Both the position numbers and the translations under genes were made by a program. A DNA stretch of 64,000 bases from Bradyrhizobiaceae bacterium Ga0074131 (GTDB lineage: Bacteria > Pseudomonadota > Alphaproteobacteria > Rhizobiales > Xanthobacteraceae). Each line of letters opens with the position of its first letter. Positions within the stretch are counted from its first letter, which is position 1. Positions 28,452 to 36,977 of the stretch are shown here, one piece after another. Under the pieces are notes generated by a model, which was given only the letters and a program-made list of their open reading frames with translations, made no database searches and had not been told where the DNA came from. Where the stretch lies: positions 17,186-81,185 of the forward strand of contig LNEC01000015.1 in the NCBI GenBank assembly GCA_001464035.1, written 5' to 3'.

Positions 28452-29876
28452 TCACGGCAGCCAGGACAACGCCCTGACCAAGAGGTGCATCATCGGATGA
28501 GCAAGCAACGGCCTGGAGAATTCAGCAGCAGCCATCTTGTTCACCTCGCCCCAGGTGGGATAGGGCGCCATCATCTGGGCGACACTCCGCAAGTTCAACT
28601 TCTGCTCGATGGCGACAACCCACAAATGAGCAAGCTCTCCTGCGTGAGCGCCGAGAATGGATGCACCGAGGATGTACCCGCGGCTGTGAGCGACGAGTTT
28701 AACGGTGCCGGCCGTTCCGCGTTCGGTTTGAGCCCGATCGCTTGCCGAGTAGGGGACCCTCACGACCCTCAAATTCTCACCGTGTACCTTGCGGGCGGCT
28801 TCTTCGGTCATGCCGATTTGCGCGAGTTCGGGGTCGGTGTAAGTCACCCAGGGGAGGGATCGATAATCTATCTTTGCCGGCATCCGGAAGAGCGCGTTCC
28901 TGATCACGATACCGGCGTGATAGGAGCAGACATGCGTGAACCGGGGACCGTCGACGACGTCACCGGCGGCATATATGCCATGCGTCGACGTCTTTAGGTG
29001 TTTGTCGACGACAATTCCCGCTTTATCGAACTTGATGCCTGCAGCATCCAGACCAAGGCCGGCGGTTCTCGCCGAGCGGCCCGCGGCGACCAGCAAGTGG
29101 GATCCGCGAAGCTGTGTCGTTTGACCGGCCTCCTCGATCGTAAGCTTGATGCCCTGGCCATCCGGTGAGACCGCCGTAACGCTTGCTCGCTCGCGAATGA
29201 CGACTCCTTCTTCCATCAGGTGCTCAAGGAGGGGACGGGCGAGTTCCTGGTCATCCCTGGGCATTGCCTTTTCGCGTTCGATGATCGTAACGGCGGCGCC
29301 GAGGCGTCGATAGGCCTGCCCGATTTCGACGCCGATCGGCCCGCCACCGAGTATCACGAGGTGCTCGGGCAGAACGTCGTTGTCGAAGATGGTTTCGTTG
29401 GTGAAGTAGCGGACTTGGTCCAGGCCGGGAATCGGCGGCACCGCCGGTGCAGACCCCGTAGCGATGACGCTGCGATGTGCCCGGATCAGTCGGTTTCCGA
29501 CGACGATCTCTCGCGGGCCGGTGAATCTGGCATCACCCCGGATCACGGTAACGCCGAGCTTCTCGAATCGCTCCACCGAGTCGTGCGGCGCGATCGCGTC
29601 GATCGCCGAGCGCACATGTGTGTGGACGCGCTTGAAATCGACTGCCGGAACCGCATCGATTCCAAATAGATGGGCATTGCGCACCGTATGGGCAACCTTC
29701 GACGCGGCCAGTAAGGCCTTCGACGGGACGCACCCGAAATTGAGGCACTCGCCGCCCATGCGGCCGCGCTCGACGAGAACGACCTTGGCCCCGAGCTGGG
29801 CTGCGACGGCGGCGATGGAAAGTCCTGCGGCGCCGGCGCCGATCACGCAGAGATCCGTCTTCAGGTCACGACTCAT
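28452..29876 (-). CDS. FAD-dependent pyridine nucleotide-disulphide oxidoreductase (mercuric reductase-like)
   Basis: A 474-residue two-dinucleotide-binding-domain flavoprotein. It has the FAD motif CVIGAGAAGLSIAAVAAQLG, the redox disulphide GGECLNFGCVPSKALL, the NAD(P)H motif VILGGGPIGVEIGQAYRRLG, IYAAGDV and a C-terminal dimerisation domain. The closest architecture is the mercuric reductase/dihydrolipoamide dehydrogenase class. The N-terminal metal-binding domain and C-terminal Cys pair of true MerA are absent, so mercury reduction is unlikely. It may reduce a small disulphide or another redox substrate in a peroxide-defence context. Confidence 0.88.
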   Translation of the reverse strand: MSRDLKTDLCVIGAGAAGLSIAAVAAQLGAKVVLVERGRMGGECLNFGCVPSKALLAASKVAHTVRNAHLFGIDAVPAVDFKRVHTHVRSAIDAIAPHDSVERFEKLGVTVIRGDARFTGPREIVVGNRLIRAHRSVIATGSAPAVPPIPGLDQVRYFTNETIFDNDVLPEHLVILGGGPIGVEIGQAYRRLGAAVTIIEREKAMPRDDQELARPLLEHLMEEGVVIRERASVTAVSPDGQGIKLTIEEAGQTTQLRGSHLLVAAGRSARTAGLGLDAAGIKFDKAGIVVDKHLKTSTHGIYAAGDVVDGPRFTHVCSYHAGIVIRNALFRMPAKIDYRSLPWVTYTDPELAQIGMTEEAARKVHGENLRVVRVPYSASDRAQTERGTAGTVKLVAHSRGYILGASILGAHAGELAHLWVVAIEQKLNLRSVAQMMAPYPTWGEVNKMAAAEFSRPLLAHPMMHLLVRALSWLP

Positions 29877-30109
29877 GCGAGGTGCTTCTTTCGCCGAAAT
29901 TTGCCGCCGCCCACGAATTGAACTTTCATAGGATTGACGATCACTAACCGGGTTTCAGGCTGTCGAGCAGGATTTCCTTTTCGTCGCCGATGCAACCTTT
30001 CGCGATCGGCGAGCGAAACAACCGCGATGGCACTCATGAAAGCCGAGTTCTTTGCAAGAGTTCCGGACTGTGATTGTCTGCGGACGCGGGATGACGACGG
30101 AGAGATAAC

Positions 30110-30348
30110 GTGTTGGCAATCAGACAAGCATGTCATTTCGCGTTGACTGACGGTGTTCCGATCCGCTCTCTCTATGTTGCATTCATCGTTGGCACTGTGC
30201 TGAACCTCATCAATCAGGCGACGCCTTGTGGTCCGCAGGGTCGATCAATTGGGTCAAGATAATCCTGACATATATCGTGCCGTATTGCGTTTGCACCTAC
30301 GGAGCCGTGTCGTTCCGGATGAGGCTGCCTGCCGCCGCCGCGAAATAG
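30110..30348 (+). pseudogene. NrtS-like nitrate/nitrite transporter, one-base deletion
   Basis: Joining two frames gives a short membrane protein. The first frame (GTG at 30110) reads VPIRSLYVAFIVGTVLNLIN; after a missing base near 30218 the second reads GDALWSAGSINWVKIILTYI and VPYCVCTYGAVSFRMRL, ending at TAG 30346-30348. The INQGD, VKIILTY and VPYCV segments match the small NrtS-type membrane family as I know it. As it stands the gene is frameshifted. Each half is too short to stand out as a gene. Confidence 0.6.
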
Positions 30349-30457
30349 GATGTTGGCAGACTGGGTTTCCAAACCAAGCGCTCTCTCTGAGCCCGATTGC
30401 CGGCGTCGATCGCAACGACGGTAGGCCGGTGGTTGGCGGTCCCGGTGTCCGATGCCA

Positions 30458-30976
30458 TCATGGAAGCGTTCCACGAATCGGATAATTCCGATCCTGAACG
30501 AACTTGAGGCCAGATAGCACCGAATTTAACTCTGGTCGCGCAAACGGGGCATTGGAAACATCAACGATCTGAAGCTTCCCCTCCGGATTGGTGATAAACA
30601 GGGCGGGCTCTGGAAAGGGCCGGTCGGTCTCCTGCGGTGATCGAGGCTCCGAGATGTAGAGACCGAGCGCACGCATCTGATCCACAGATAGATCGTAGCC
30701 GACGGGGAAACGCCATTTCTCGTCCCCGGCTTCCGTCTCCGCTTTTTCCTTTGGATCCGCCGACACCGCAGCGACTTCCGTGCCCGCCACCTTGAACTGA
30801 TCGAGGAGGCCGTCGAGGCTCTTCAAATAGGTACGGCAGATTGGGCAATGCTTGCCGCGGTAGACGATCAGCATCTTCCAACCGCCCGAGCCACCAATCT
30901 GCAGTTCGCCGCCTCCGACCTTGGGCAAGGAAATCGTCGGGAGCATTGACCCGGCTTGCAATTTCTGAGGTGACAT
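30458..30976 (-). CDS. Peroxiredoxin-like (AhpC/TSA-fold) protein
   Basis: A 172-residue thioredoxin-fold protein beginning MSPQKLQAGSMLPTISLPKV. The active-site region reads YRGKHCPICRTYLKSL, a Cys-x2-Cys at the peroxidatic position, followed by AAVSADPKEKAETEA. It belongs to the redoxin/peroxiredoxin-like families and probably removes peroxides. The ATG at 30976 has GGAGAAG upstream. An ECF-type promoter sequence lies 98-123 bp upstream, tying it to the island's sigma factor. Confidence 0.87.
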   Translation of the reverse strand: MSPQKLQAGSMLPTISLPKVGGGELQIGGSGGWKMLIVYRGKHCPICRTYLKSLDGLLDQFKVAGTEVAAVSADPKEKAETEAGDEKWRFPVGYDLSVDQMRALGLYISEPRSPQETDRPFPEPALFITNPEGKLQIVDVSNAPFARPELNSVLSGLKFVQDRNYPIRGTLP

Positions 30977-31073
30977 TGGTCTTCTCCTGGTTTCGACAAA
31001 ATGGCATGCGACTTCATCTTCGCGCCCATCGAGCGGGCGCAAAGCTTGGCGAGGCGTTGGCTCCAATATCAGC

Positions 31074-31099
31074 TTCGCCCAAATGCGCGCGAAGGTTAC
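31074..31099 (-). promoter_or_regulatory. SigF-type promoter for the peroxiredoxin-like gene
   Basis: Minus strand: GTAACC (31099-31094), 16 bases, CGAA (31077-31074). This fits GTAACC-N16-CGAA exactly, the motif I recall for Caulobacter SigF. Transcription would start near 31067, about 90 bp before the gene. Confidence 0.75.
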
Positions 31100-31147
31100 G
31101 CAGCTTTTGCAAATAGCATCTGTGGGTTTTGCGCTCGGACGGCCCCT

Positions 31148-31369
31148 TCATGCGCCGCAAATCCTGGAACTGCCTTTAGAGCGCGCGTCCTGGATCGGAG
31201 GGCATGGTTGATCTCCATAGGAGCAAAACACACAGCAGTCGCCAGCTTTGGGTTTGAGGCGAACCCCACATGCGGTGCAGTCATAAAAGAACTGACATGC
31301 ATCCGTTGGCATTGTTTCGAGCTTTGCTGTCCCGCAACGGGGACATGTAATCAGAGAGTGAAGCGTCAT
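31148..31369 (-). CDS. GDCCVxC-domain small Cys-rich protein
   Basis: A 73-residue protein beginning MTLHSLITCPRCGTAKLETM. It contains two zinc-ribbon-like pairs (CPRCG, CTACG) and the diagnostic GDCCVFCSYGDQPCPPIQ. This family is annotated elsewhere as a GDCCVxC-domain (seleno)protein; here the positions are ordinary Cys codons. The role is unknown; redox or metal handling is plausible. GGAG lies seven bases before the ATG at 31369, and a second ATG directly upstream is possible. Confidence 0.82.
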   Translation of the reverse strand: MTLHSLITCPRCGTAKLETMPTDACQFFYDCTACGVRLKPKAGDCCVFCSYGDQPCPPIQDARSKGSSRICGA

Positions 31370-31530
31370 CATCCATCTCCAGGCTGGAGCCAACGGGCAG
31401 AGTGCCGAGTCGTCTGAATCTTGGCGCATGGCGAAGAAAAGCGGGAAAGAAGGTCGACAGTCGTAGGTCGGTTGGCAAGACTGGCTGGATCGAGTGTCCC
31501 GGAGTCGGGGGAGTGAGGTTAATTTCCGAA

Positions 31531-32214
31531 TCAATGCGCTGCCAGATTTCGGCGAACCCGCGCGATCACCGGGCGCCAATCCAAGAACAGCCGGCCAGCC
31601 CATCCGCAAAGAAATGTCAGCATGAAGACGGTTCCCATCTGCCAAACCAAGACCATCAGGCTCGCGTCTTGGCCGTGGAAGAGACGCAGACCGAAATTGC
31701 CCAGTCCAGCCGCCGCCAGGCCTCCAAGAGCGGCCGAAGCATACGGCCAAAGAGGTGCTCCCTTTCGAAGCATGAGCACCATCACCGCCGCCGGCAGCGT
31801 TCCCACCAGTGCAATCGCTGGAATGCAGATGAAATCCGAGGTGAAACTCGATGCAGCGTCTCCGCGTAGCCACGCCTGAACACAGCCCTGGCCGAGGCTG
31901 GCCAGCCAAATCGTCAGGGGCACCAGCGGAAGCACCAGGAATCGGCGATTATAGCCGGGAACGATCGACTGAAAGGCGGCAACGGCGGCACCGATCGCCG
32001 TGCAAATTGCAGCCACCTGCTCGAGAAGAAACCGAGGATCCGCGAACTTGACAGCGAGATCGTCACGCGGAGCCATCATCATGACGATGACAGCGACATA
32101 GGGGATGGCGATCGCGAGCCACGATGCAGTTCGAATCCAAGGCGACGGAAGCCTACGGACGGGATCCGCATCCTCGGTCAAACACGCAATCAGTTTGTCG
32201 GTATCCATGGTCAT
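31531..32214 (-). CDS. nrsF: NrsF/OsrA-type anti-sigma factor (DUF1109)
   Basis: A 227-residue inner-membrane protein with about six hydrophobic segments, typical of DUF1109. In Caulobacter (NrsF) and Bradyrhizobium (OsrA) such proteins hold their ECF sigma factor inactive until oxidative or metal stress, using two conserved Cys. Candidate cysteines here lie in LGQGCVQAW and FLCGWAG. The start overlaps the sigma stop as TAATG, so the pair is translationally coupled. A SigF-type sequence inside the sigma gene could give extra expression of this gene. Confidence 0.88.
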   Translation of the reverse strand: MTMDTDKLIACLTEDADPVRRLPSPWIRTASWLAIAIPYVAVIVMMMAPRDDLAVKFADPRFLLEQVAAICTAIGAAVAAFQSIVPGYNRRFLVLPLVPLTIWLASLGQGCVQAWLRGDAASSFTSDFICIPAIALVGTLPAAVMVLMLRKGAPLWPYASAALGGLAAAGLGNFGLRLFHGQDASLMVLVWQMGTVFMLTFLCGWAGRLFLDWRPVIARVRRNLAAH

Positions 32215-32777
32215 TACTCTCGGTTAAGAGCCTTCCGCAGGTTCAAGATCGCCCGATGGATCGAAACCTTCAGCGCTCCAACTGTCGTTCCGCTCGCTGC
32301 TGCCGCCTCCTTAAGTGACATTTCACGCAGTTTGAGCATTTCAATCGCCTTCCTCTGGCCTTCGGGCAGGCTTTTGATGGCAATCGAAAGCTCCTCGGGG
32401 TCGCGATATGCCTCGCTTTCTACATTCGTCCAATCGTCAGCGAAGGTTACGGGGAGTTCGTCCATTTGGACTTCATTTAGTTTGCCTCGATAGTACCGCC
32501 GCGCACTGTCGATTAGCCTATTGTGAGCGATCGTAGACAGCCACGGCATGAAAGGACGCTTTGGGTCGAAAGTCGCGCGTACCGCGTGGACCGATAACAG
32601 GACCTCTTGCACGATGTCCTCGACTTCCTCAGCCGTGAAAAATTGCCGCCGCCTTCGCACCATCTGACGCAACTTGGGTGTGATTTCCTTCAAGAGGCGC
32701 TCGTAGGCGCGCATATCGCCGGCCTGCGCGGCCTGCATGAGCGTCTCCAAGCCTTCCGGGTTCAAATTCCGCTTCAT
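32214..32777 (-). CDS. sigF: ECF sigma factor of the SigF/EcfF type
   Basis: A 187-residue ECF sigma factor. Region 2 contains EEVEDIVQEVLLSVHAVRAT and PWLSTIAHNRLIDSARR. Region 4 has the helix-turn-helix KLREMSLKEAAAASGTTVGA-LKVSIHRA. Its DUF1109 anti-sigma partner places it with Caulobacter SigF and Bradyrhizobium EcfF. The start at 32777 (MKRNLNPEGLETLMQAAQAG) is preferred over an in-frame codon 117 bp upstream. It probably drives the eight GTAAC[CTA]-N16-CGAA sites in this island. Confidence 0.9.
   Translation of the reverse strand: MKRNLNPEGLETLMQAAQAGDMRAYERLLKEITPKLRQMVRRRRQFFTAEEVEDIVQEVLLSVHAVRATFDPKRPFMPWLSTIAHNRLIDSARRYYRGKLNEVQMDELPVTFADDWTNVESEAYRDPEELSIAIKSLPEGQRKAIEMLKLREMSLKEAAAASGTTVGALKVSIHRAILNLRKALNRE
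32425..32450 (-). promoter_or_regulatory. SigF-type promoter sequence inside the sigma gene
   Basis: Minus strand: GTAACC (32450-32445), 16 bases, CGAA (32428-32425), a perfect match within sigF. It points toward the anti-sigma gene, about 200 bp downstream. It could boost anti-sigma production once the sigma factor is active. Because it lies in coding sequence, chance must also be considered. Confidence 0.45.
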
Positions 32778-32962
32778 GAAACGCCTAATTGCCTCTGGGA
32801 CTCGCACAGGATCAAGCGAAAAGAGAGATGGCGCCTTGGAATGCGTGTGCAGACTAGCCGAGACGGGCTGCTGTCGCGGCAACAGGCCGAACATAATTGA
32901 CTTGGGGTTCCCTTTTGCTGGGAAACGAATCGCGGTCTACCCCTTGTTTTTTCAGCGTGCGT

Positions 32963-32988
32963 GTAACTTCCCTTGGCTTAGTCGCGAA
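32963..32988 (+). promoter_or_regulatory. SigF-type promoter of the DUF302 operon
   Basis: GTAACT (32963-32968), 16 bases, CGAA (32985-32988): one mismatch in the -35. It is about 120 bp before the DUF302 start. The divergent region 32778-33108 holds no other clear element, and no copy of the motif faces sigF itself. Confidence 0.68.
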
Positions 32989-33108
32989 ACTACCAACCTG
33001 GTCCATTCACTCCCAGGGAGGATACATATGCCATGCCGCATTCGGCATCCAACTACAGCTCTGAAACGATATCAACTTAACGGCTTTTCGAATTGAAAAG
33101 GACATGCC

Positions 33109-33588
33109 ATGGCACGCTCTGCAATCCTGGTCCTCGTGTTACTATCGGGCCTGTCGGCAGCTTCCGCAGGCACCGTCAGGACGCGGGGAGGGTGGATCGT
33201 CGTTGACACTCGGCAATCCTACCAGGCATTGGTCGAGCGGCTTGAGGCAACCGTCAAATCCGAAAAAATGGGGCTCGTAACGTCGGCGAGCGCGTCCGAG
33301 GGGGCGAAGGCGGCAGGCTTTACGATTCCGGGGAACAAGGTATTGGGCGTTTTCCGAAACGACTTCGCGCGACGGATGCTGGGTTCGAGCGTGGCCGCCG
33401 GCATAGAGGCTCCCATTCGGATCTACGTCACGGAAAATCAGGACGGTACGGCGACGCTTTCCTACAAGAAGCCCAGCACCGTGTTTGCGCCATACGCCGA
33501 TGAAGGTGGAGATACCCTTAAATCCGTCGGCGCGGAGCTGGACGTGATATTCGCCAAAATCGCCGAGCGGGCAACGTCAGAAAAGTAG
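33109..33588 (+). CDS. Secreted DUF302 protein
   Basis: A 159-residue protein with a signal peptide (MARSAILVLVLLSGLSAASA) and a DUF302 domain (VVDTRQSYQALVERLEATVK, NKVLGVFRNDFARRML, IRIYVTENQDGTATLSYKKP). DUF302 proteins are small alpha/beta proteins of unknown activity. First gene after a SigF-type promoter, leading a plus-strand series of five. Confidence 0.87.
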   Translation: MARSAILVLVLLSGLSAASAGTVRTRGGWIVVDTRQSYQALVERLEATVKSEKMGLVTSASASEGAKAAGFTIPGNKVLGVFRNDFARRMLGSSVAAGIEAPIRIYVTENQDGTATLSYKKPSTVFAPYADEGGDTLKSVGAELDVIFAKIAERATSEK

Positions 33589-33686
33589 CGCGTCACCGAC
33601 GTCCGAGTTTTCCTGCCAGTTGTGGGCTGGCAGGTCGGTGGAGGTCTCAGGGGCGGCCGGCTCCCTTGCGCGTGCCTGGCGGATCT

Positions 33687-34502
33687 ATGTTTGGAATCTT
33701 CTGCTTAGGGCGTGCTTCAATGGGTTGGATGCTCGAACATCTAGGGCGGGTGATAGCAAGCTACCTGGAACAGCCGGAGCATGGCTTTGAGCCGTTTGTC
33801 CCTCCCGATCCGGTTGCTCTAGGTCAGACGATACGTCCCGGCGATGTGCTTCTCGTAGAAGGCAACAGCCGGATTTCGGGTGCCATCAAATACCTCACTC
33901 AATCGACATGGTCCCACGCCGCACTCTACGTCGGGCCGATCGAAATTGACGGTGGCGCAGGTGACCCGCATAATCTTATCGAGGCACTGCTCGGCAACGG
34001 AGTCGTGTCGACTCCTCTGGCCGCCTACTCAAGATACCATACACGAATCTGCCGGCCGATCGGCCTTTCCAGAGAAGATTGCCGCCGTGTTTGCGAATTT
34101 GCCATTTCCCGGATTGGTGTCCAGTACGATCTGAAGAACATCATCGATCTGGGACGCTATCTCGTGCCGCTGCCGGTCCCACAACGTTGGAGACGCCGAA
34201 TGATTGCGCTGGGGTCGGGCGATCCGACGCGGCTCATCTGCTCCGGAATCATCGCGCAGGCGTTTCAGTCGATTCGCTATCCCATACTGCCGAATATCAC
34301 CCGCGTTGGCAGTCGGTCGGCACAGGAGGAGATTTTGCGAATCCGTCACTCCTCCCTCTTCGTACCACGGGATTTCGACATCTCGCCATATTTCGCCGTG
34401 GTCAAACCGACGATTGAACAAGGATTCGATTATCGAGCCGTGAGATGGGCGGACCATCGTGAGCCCCGGTTAGCGGACGGCGTACCAGTCGAGGCCGGTT
34501 AG
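33687..34502 (+). CDS. Permuted papain-like hydrolase (YiiX/NlpC-P60 superfamily)
   Basis: A protein of up to 271 residues of the permuted papain-like amidohydrolase class. RPGDVLLVEGNSRISGAIKY is followed by the catalytic His in QSTWSHAALYVG and the Cys in TRLICSGIIAQAF, the reversed His-before-Cys order of this class. Such enzymes cut amide bonds in lipids, peptides or peptidoglycan. Start choice is uncertain: ATG at 33687 or 33720. It ends one base before the possible early start of the next gene. Confidence 0.83.
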   Translation: MFGIFCLGRASMGWMLEHLGRVIASYLEQPEHGFEPFVPPDPVALGQTIRPGDVLLVEGNSRISGAIKYLTQSTWSHAALYVGPIEIDGGAGDPHNLIEALLGNGVVSTPLAAYSRYHTRICRPIGLSREDCRRVCEFAISRIGVQYDLKNIIDLGRYLVPLPVPQRWRRRMIALGSGDPTRLICSGIIAQAFQSIRYPILPNITRVGSRSAQEEILRIRHSSLFVPRDFDISPYFAVVKPTIEQGFDYRAVRWADHREPRLADGVPVEAG

Positions 34503-34572
34503 AATGCGAGCATATGCAGATACTCATGCTTACCGGAGCAATAATCGTCATGAATTCAGTCGAGCGTTCGAG

Positions 34573-35190
34573 ATGCTAGACCGCTACCTGCTGGAAGCAC
34601 AGAATGCGCTACTCCGTCCTGTTGCCTTGCAGCTCAGTTCGCGGGGCGTTGCTGCAGATGCTTTGACGCTCATCGGGTTTCTCTTCGGCGTTGGTTCCGC
34701 CATCTTTATCGCGACCGGTTTCGCAGGAACGGCGTTGATCCTGATTGCCCTCAACAGGTTGTTCGACGGCCTCGATGGGGCCGTCGCACGCCTGGCCGGA
34801 CCGACTGACCGGGGCGCATTTTTGGACATCGCGCTGGACTTTGCATTTTACGCAATGGTTCCACTGGCCTTTGCGGTCGCAAATCCAACCCAAAACGCGA
34901 TGGCAGCCTGCCTGCTGCTGGCGTCCTTCATGGGCACCGCGAGCAGCTTTCTCGCATTCGCTGTCATCGCTGCCAAACGTGGTGCCACGTCGACCAGCTT
35001 TCCACAAAAAGGCATCTACTATCTGGGTGGACTGACGGAAGGAACGGAAACGATCGTCGCATTCACTGCGATGTGTCTCTGGCCCAACCAATTCCCGATC
35101 ATCGCAACAGTATTCTCGGTGCTTGCGCTTTTGACGACCATGATGCGCTGGTTGTGGGGTTGGCGCGAGTTTTCGGAGTCGAAGCTGTGA
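34573..35190 (+). CDS. CDP-alcohol phosphatidyltransferase family enzyme
   Basis: A 205-residue integral membrane enzyme with about six hydrophobic segments. The catalytic motif DG-x2-AR-x8-G-x3-D-x3-D is complete (DGLDGAVARLAGPTDRG, then AFLDIALD). It joins a CDP-activated alcohol to another alcohol, releasing CMP, as in phospholipid synthesis. The actual substrates are unknown. The start at 34573 (MLDRYLLEAQ) resembles homologs; an ATG at 34504 with a GAGG site would add 23 residues. The next gene overlaps its stop. Confidence 0.87.
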   Translation: MLDRYLLEAQNALLRPVALQLSSRGVAADALTLIGFLFGVGSAIFIATGFAGTALILIALNRLFDGLDGAVARLAGPTDRGAFLDIALDFAFYAMVPLAFAVANPTQNAMAACLLLASFMGTASSFLAFAVIAAKRGATSTSFPQKGIYYLGGLTEGTETIVAFTAMCLWPNQFPIIATVFSVLALLTTMMRWLWGWREFSESKL

Positions 35191-35846
35191 ATCTCAAACT
35201 GCTCAGCGCCATCTTCGCATTGGGTTTGTTGCTTGCCAATGAAACCGACGCGGCAGACCGGTCCGTTCCAGTCGGGCAGTTTTCGAAGGCGTCGTTGGAA
35301 GGCTGGGAGCGGAAGGCGTTCAAGGATGAGACAGACTATACCCTTGTGTACGATTCCGCGAAAAGGTCGACCGTGCTTCAGGCCGTGTCCGGTGCCGCCG
35401 CATCGGGGCGCTTTCGAAAGATCGCCATCGATCTCACGAAAACGCCATTCCTGAATTGGTCGTGGAAGGTATCGGACCCACTTGTCGGCAATGATGAAAA
35501 TGCTAAGGGCGGCGACGATTTTTCCGCACGTCTCTATGTCGTCGCGGAGCGCGGTATCATGGGCGTGACTTCGCTTTCGGTGAACTACGTGTGGGCGAGC
35601 CAGCACCCTACGGGAAGCAGTTGGCCCAGTCCGTTCACCAAGCGCGTCCGGCTGATCGCCATGAATTCGGGTTCGACCGGGCTGAACGGGTGGATTTCGC
35701 ACAAGCGCAACGTGCGTGACGACCTAAGGAACCAATTCGGTGAAGACATTACGGCGATAGATGCCGTCGCGCTGATGACGGATACGGATAATTCGGGCGG
35801 CCGCGCCCGGGCCTACTACGGCGATATTTGGTTCACTGCGGAGTAG
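35187..35846 (+). CDS. Secreted DUF3047 protein
   Basis: A 219-residue protein starting at a GTG that overlaps the upstream stop (GTGA). A signal peptide (NLKLLSAIFALGLLLANETD) precedes a DUF3047 domain with TPFLNWSWKVSDPL, GGDDFSARLYVV and DSDN-like DTDNSGGRARAYYGDIWF. The predicted fold is a beta-sandwich; the function is unknown. The tight overlap shows it belongs to the same operon. Confidence 0.87.
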   Translation: MNLKLLSAIFALGLLLANETDAADRSVPVGQFSKASLEGWERKAFKDETDYTLVYDSAKRSTVLQAVSGAAASGRFRKIAIDLTKTPFLNWSWKVSDPLVGNDENAKGGDDFSARLYVVAERGIMGVTSLSVNYVWASQHPTGSSWPSPFTKRVRLIAMNSGSTGLNGWISHKRNVRDDLRNQFGEDITAIDAVALMTDTDNSGGRARAYYGDIWFTAE

Positions 35847-35852
35847 CGGGAT

Positions 35853-36977
35853 ATGAGTGCGGACGCGGAACCAGACGAAACAACACGACATATCGTGCTC
35901 GTAGGGGCAGGGCACGCGCATGTCGAAGTATTGCGGCGCCTTCGGCTTCGTCCCGAACCGTCCATCCGCATAACCCTGATCACAAGAACTCCGGAGACGC
36001 CGTATTCGGGAATGGTTCCCGGATTTGTTGCGGGTCACTATCAGAGGTCAGAGACCAATATCCGGGTAGACAGGCTGGCTGATTTCGAAGGCTGTACGGC
36101 GCTATTTGCCCACGCGGCCGGACTTGATGCCGATGGTCCCCGGGTGTTGCTGAAAGACGGACGCTCGGTGTCTGGCGATCTGATTTCCGTCGACGTTGGT
36201 GCGGTTACGGACATCTCCGATGCGCCGCGAAATGGCGGACTGGTCGTTTCCGTAAAGCCGATGGATGAATTCGAGAACTGCTGGCCGATGGTTGAGCAAC
36301 GGATGAAGTCCGAATCGGGCGTGCAGATTGCTGTGATCGGAGCCGGCGCAGCGGGCGTCGAGCTCGCACTCGCAATTCGATATCGGCTGGATCACATGAA
36401 CGCAGGAACAGACAAGCTGGCTCGGGTCGTTCTGGTCGAGAGGGGTGCTCGGATTCTCAGCGGGTTCCCCGATACGGTGCGGGAACGTTTGACCAGAATT
36501 CTTCTGAGAAAAGGCATACAGGTCCGAACAAATTTTGGAGCGTTTGATGACGATGAGGCACCTGGACCCTTCCGAATACTCATATGGGCCGCTGGCGTTT
36601 CGCCGGCCGCCTGGCTGGCAGGCTCCGGGTTGGCATCCGACGCTCACGGGTTCATTGCCGTAAACCGCCACCTCCAGTCGACGTCGCATCCGGCGTTCTT
36701 CGCCGCGGGCGACGCCGCCGGCATGGTCGAATCGCCCAGACCGAAATCCGGAGTCATGGCAGTTCGCCAAGGTCCCATTCTGGCCGAGAACCTGCTCCGC
36801 GCGGCGCGCGGCTTGCCGCTGAAGTCGTTCTGGCCGCAAAAGGAATGGTTGAGCCTTATCTCGACAGGCGAGCGCTACGCCGTTGCTTCGCGCGGGAACT
36901 GGTCGGCGGAGGGACGATGGGTATGGTACTGGAAGAACTGGCTGGACACGAGATTCATCGACCGATTTTCGGTTTAG
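35853..36977 (+). CDS. FAD-dependent oxidoreductase, NADH dehydrogenase-like (TIGR03169 type)
   Basis: A 374-residue flavoprotein with two dinucleotide-binding motifs (VLVGAGHAHVEVLRRLR; IAVIGAGAAGVELALAIRYR), the FAD-contacting FFAAGDAAG and a C-terminal WYWKNWLDTRFIDRF. This matches the pyridine nucleotide-disulphide oxidoreductase family that in some genomes is fused to the selenophosphate synthetase SelD; no SelD is present here. The redox-active Cys pair of disulphide reductases is absent. Last gene of the plus operon; its end overlaps the convergent gene by 23 bp. Confidence 0.85.
   Translation: MSADAEPDETTRHIVLVGAGHAHVEVLRRLRLRPEPSIRITLITRTPETPYSGMVPGFVAGHYQRSETNIRVDRLADFEGCTALFAHAAGLDADGPRVLLKDGRSVSGDLISVDVGAVTDISDAPRNGGLVVSVKPMDEFENCWPMVEQRMKSESGVQIAVIGAGAAGVELALAIRYRLDHMNAGTDKLARVVLVERGARILSGFPDTVRERLTRILLRKGIQVRTNFGAFDDDEAPGPFRILIWAAGVSPAAWLAGSGLASDAHGFIAVNRHLQSTSHPAFFAAGDAAGMVESPRPKSGVMAVRQGPILAENLLRAARGLPLKSFWPQKEWLSLISTGERYAVASRGNWSAEGRWVWYWKNWLDTRFIDRFSV

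Noticed and set aside
28452..29876. Mercuric reductase as a specific function
   Set aside because: No N-terminal heavy-metal domain, no C-terminal Cys pair and no mer genes nearby; only the general flavoprotein class is supported.
29934..30146. 70-codon plus-strand frame before the NrtS-like remnant
   Set aside because: No ribosome site or family, and it conflicts with the reading frame of the remnant.
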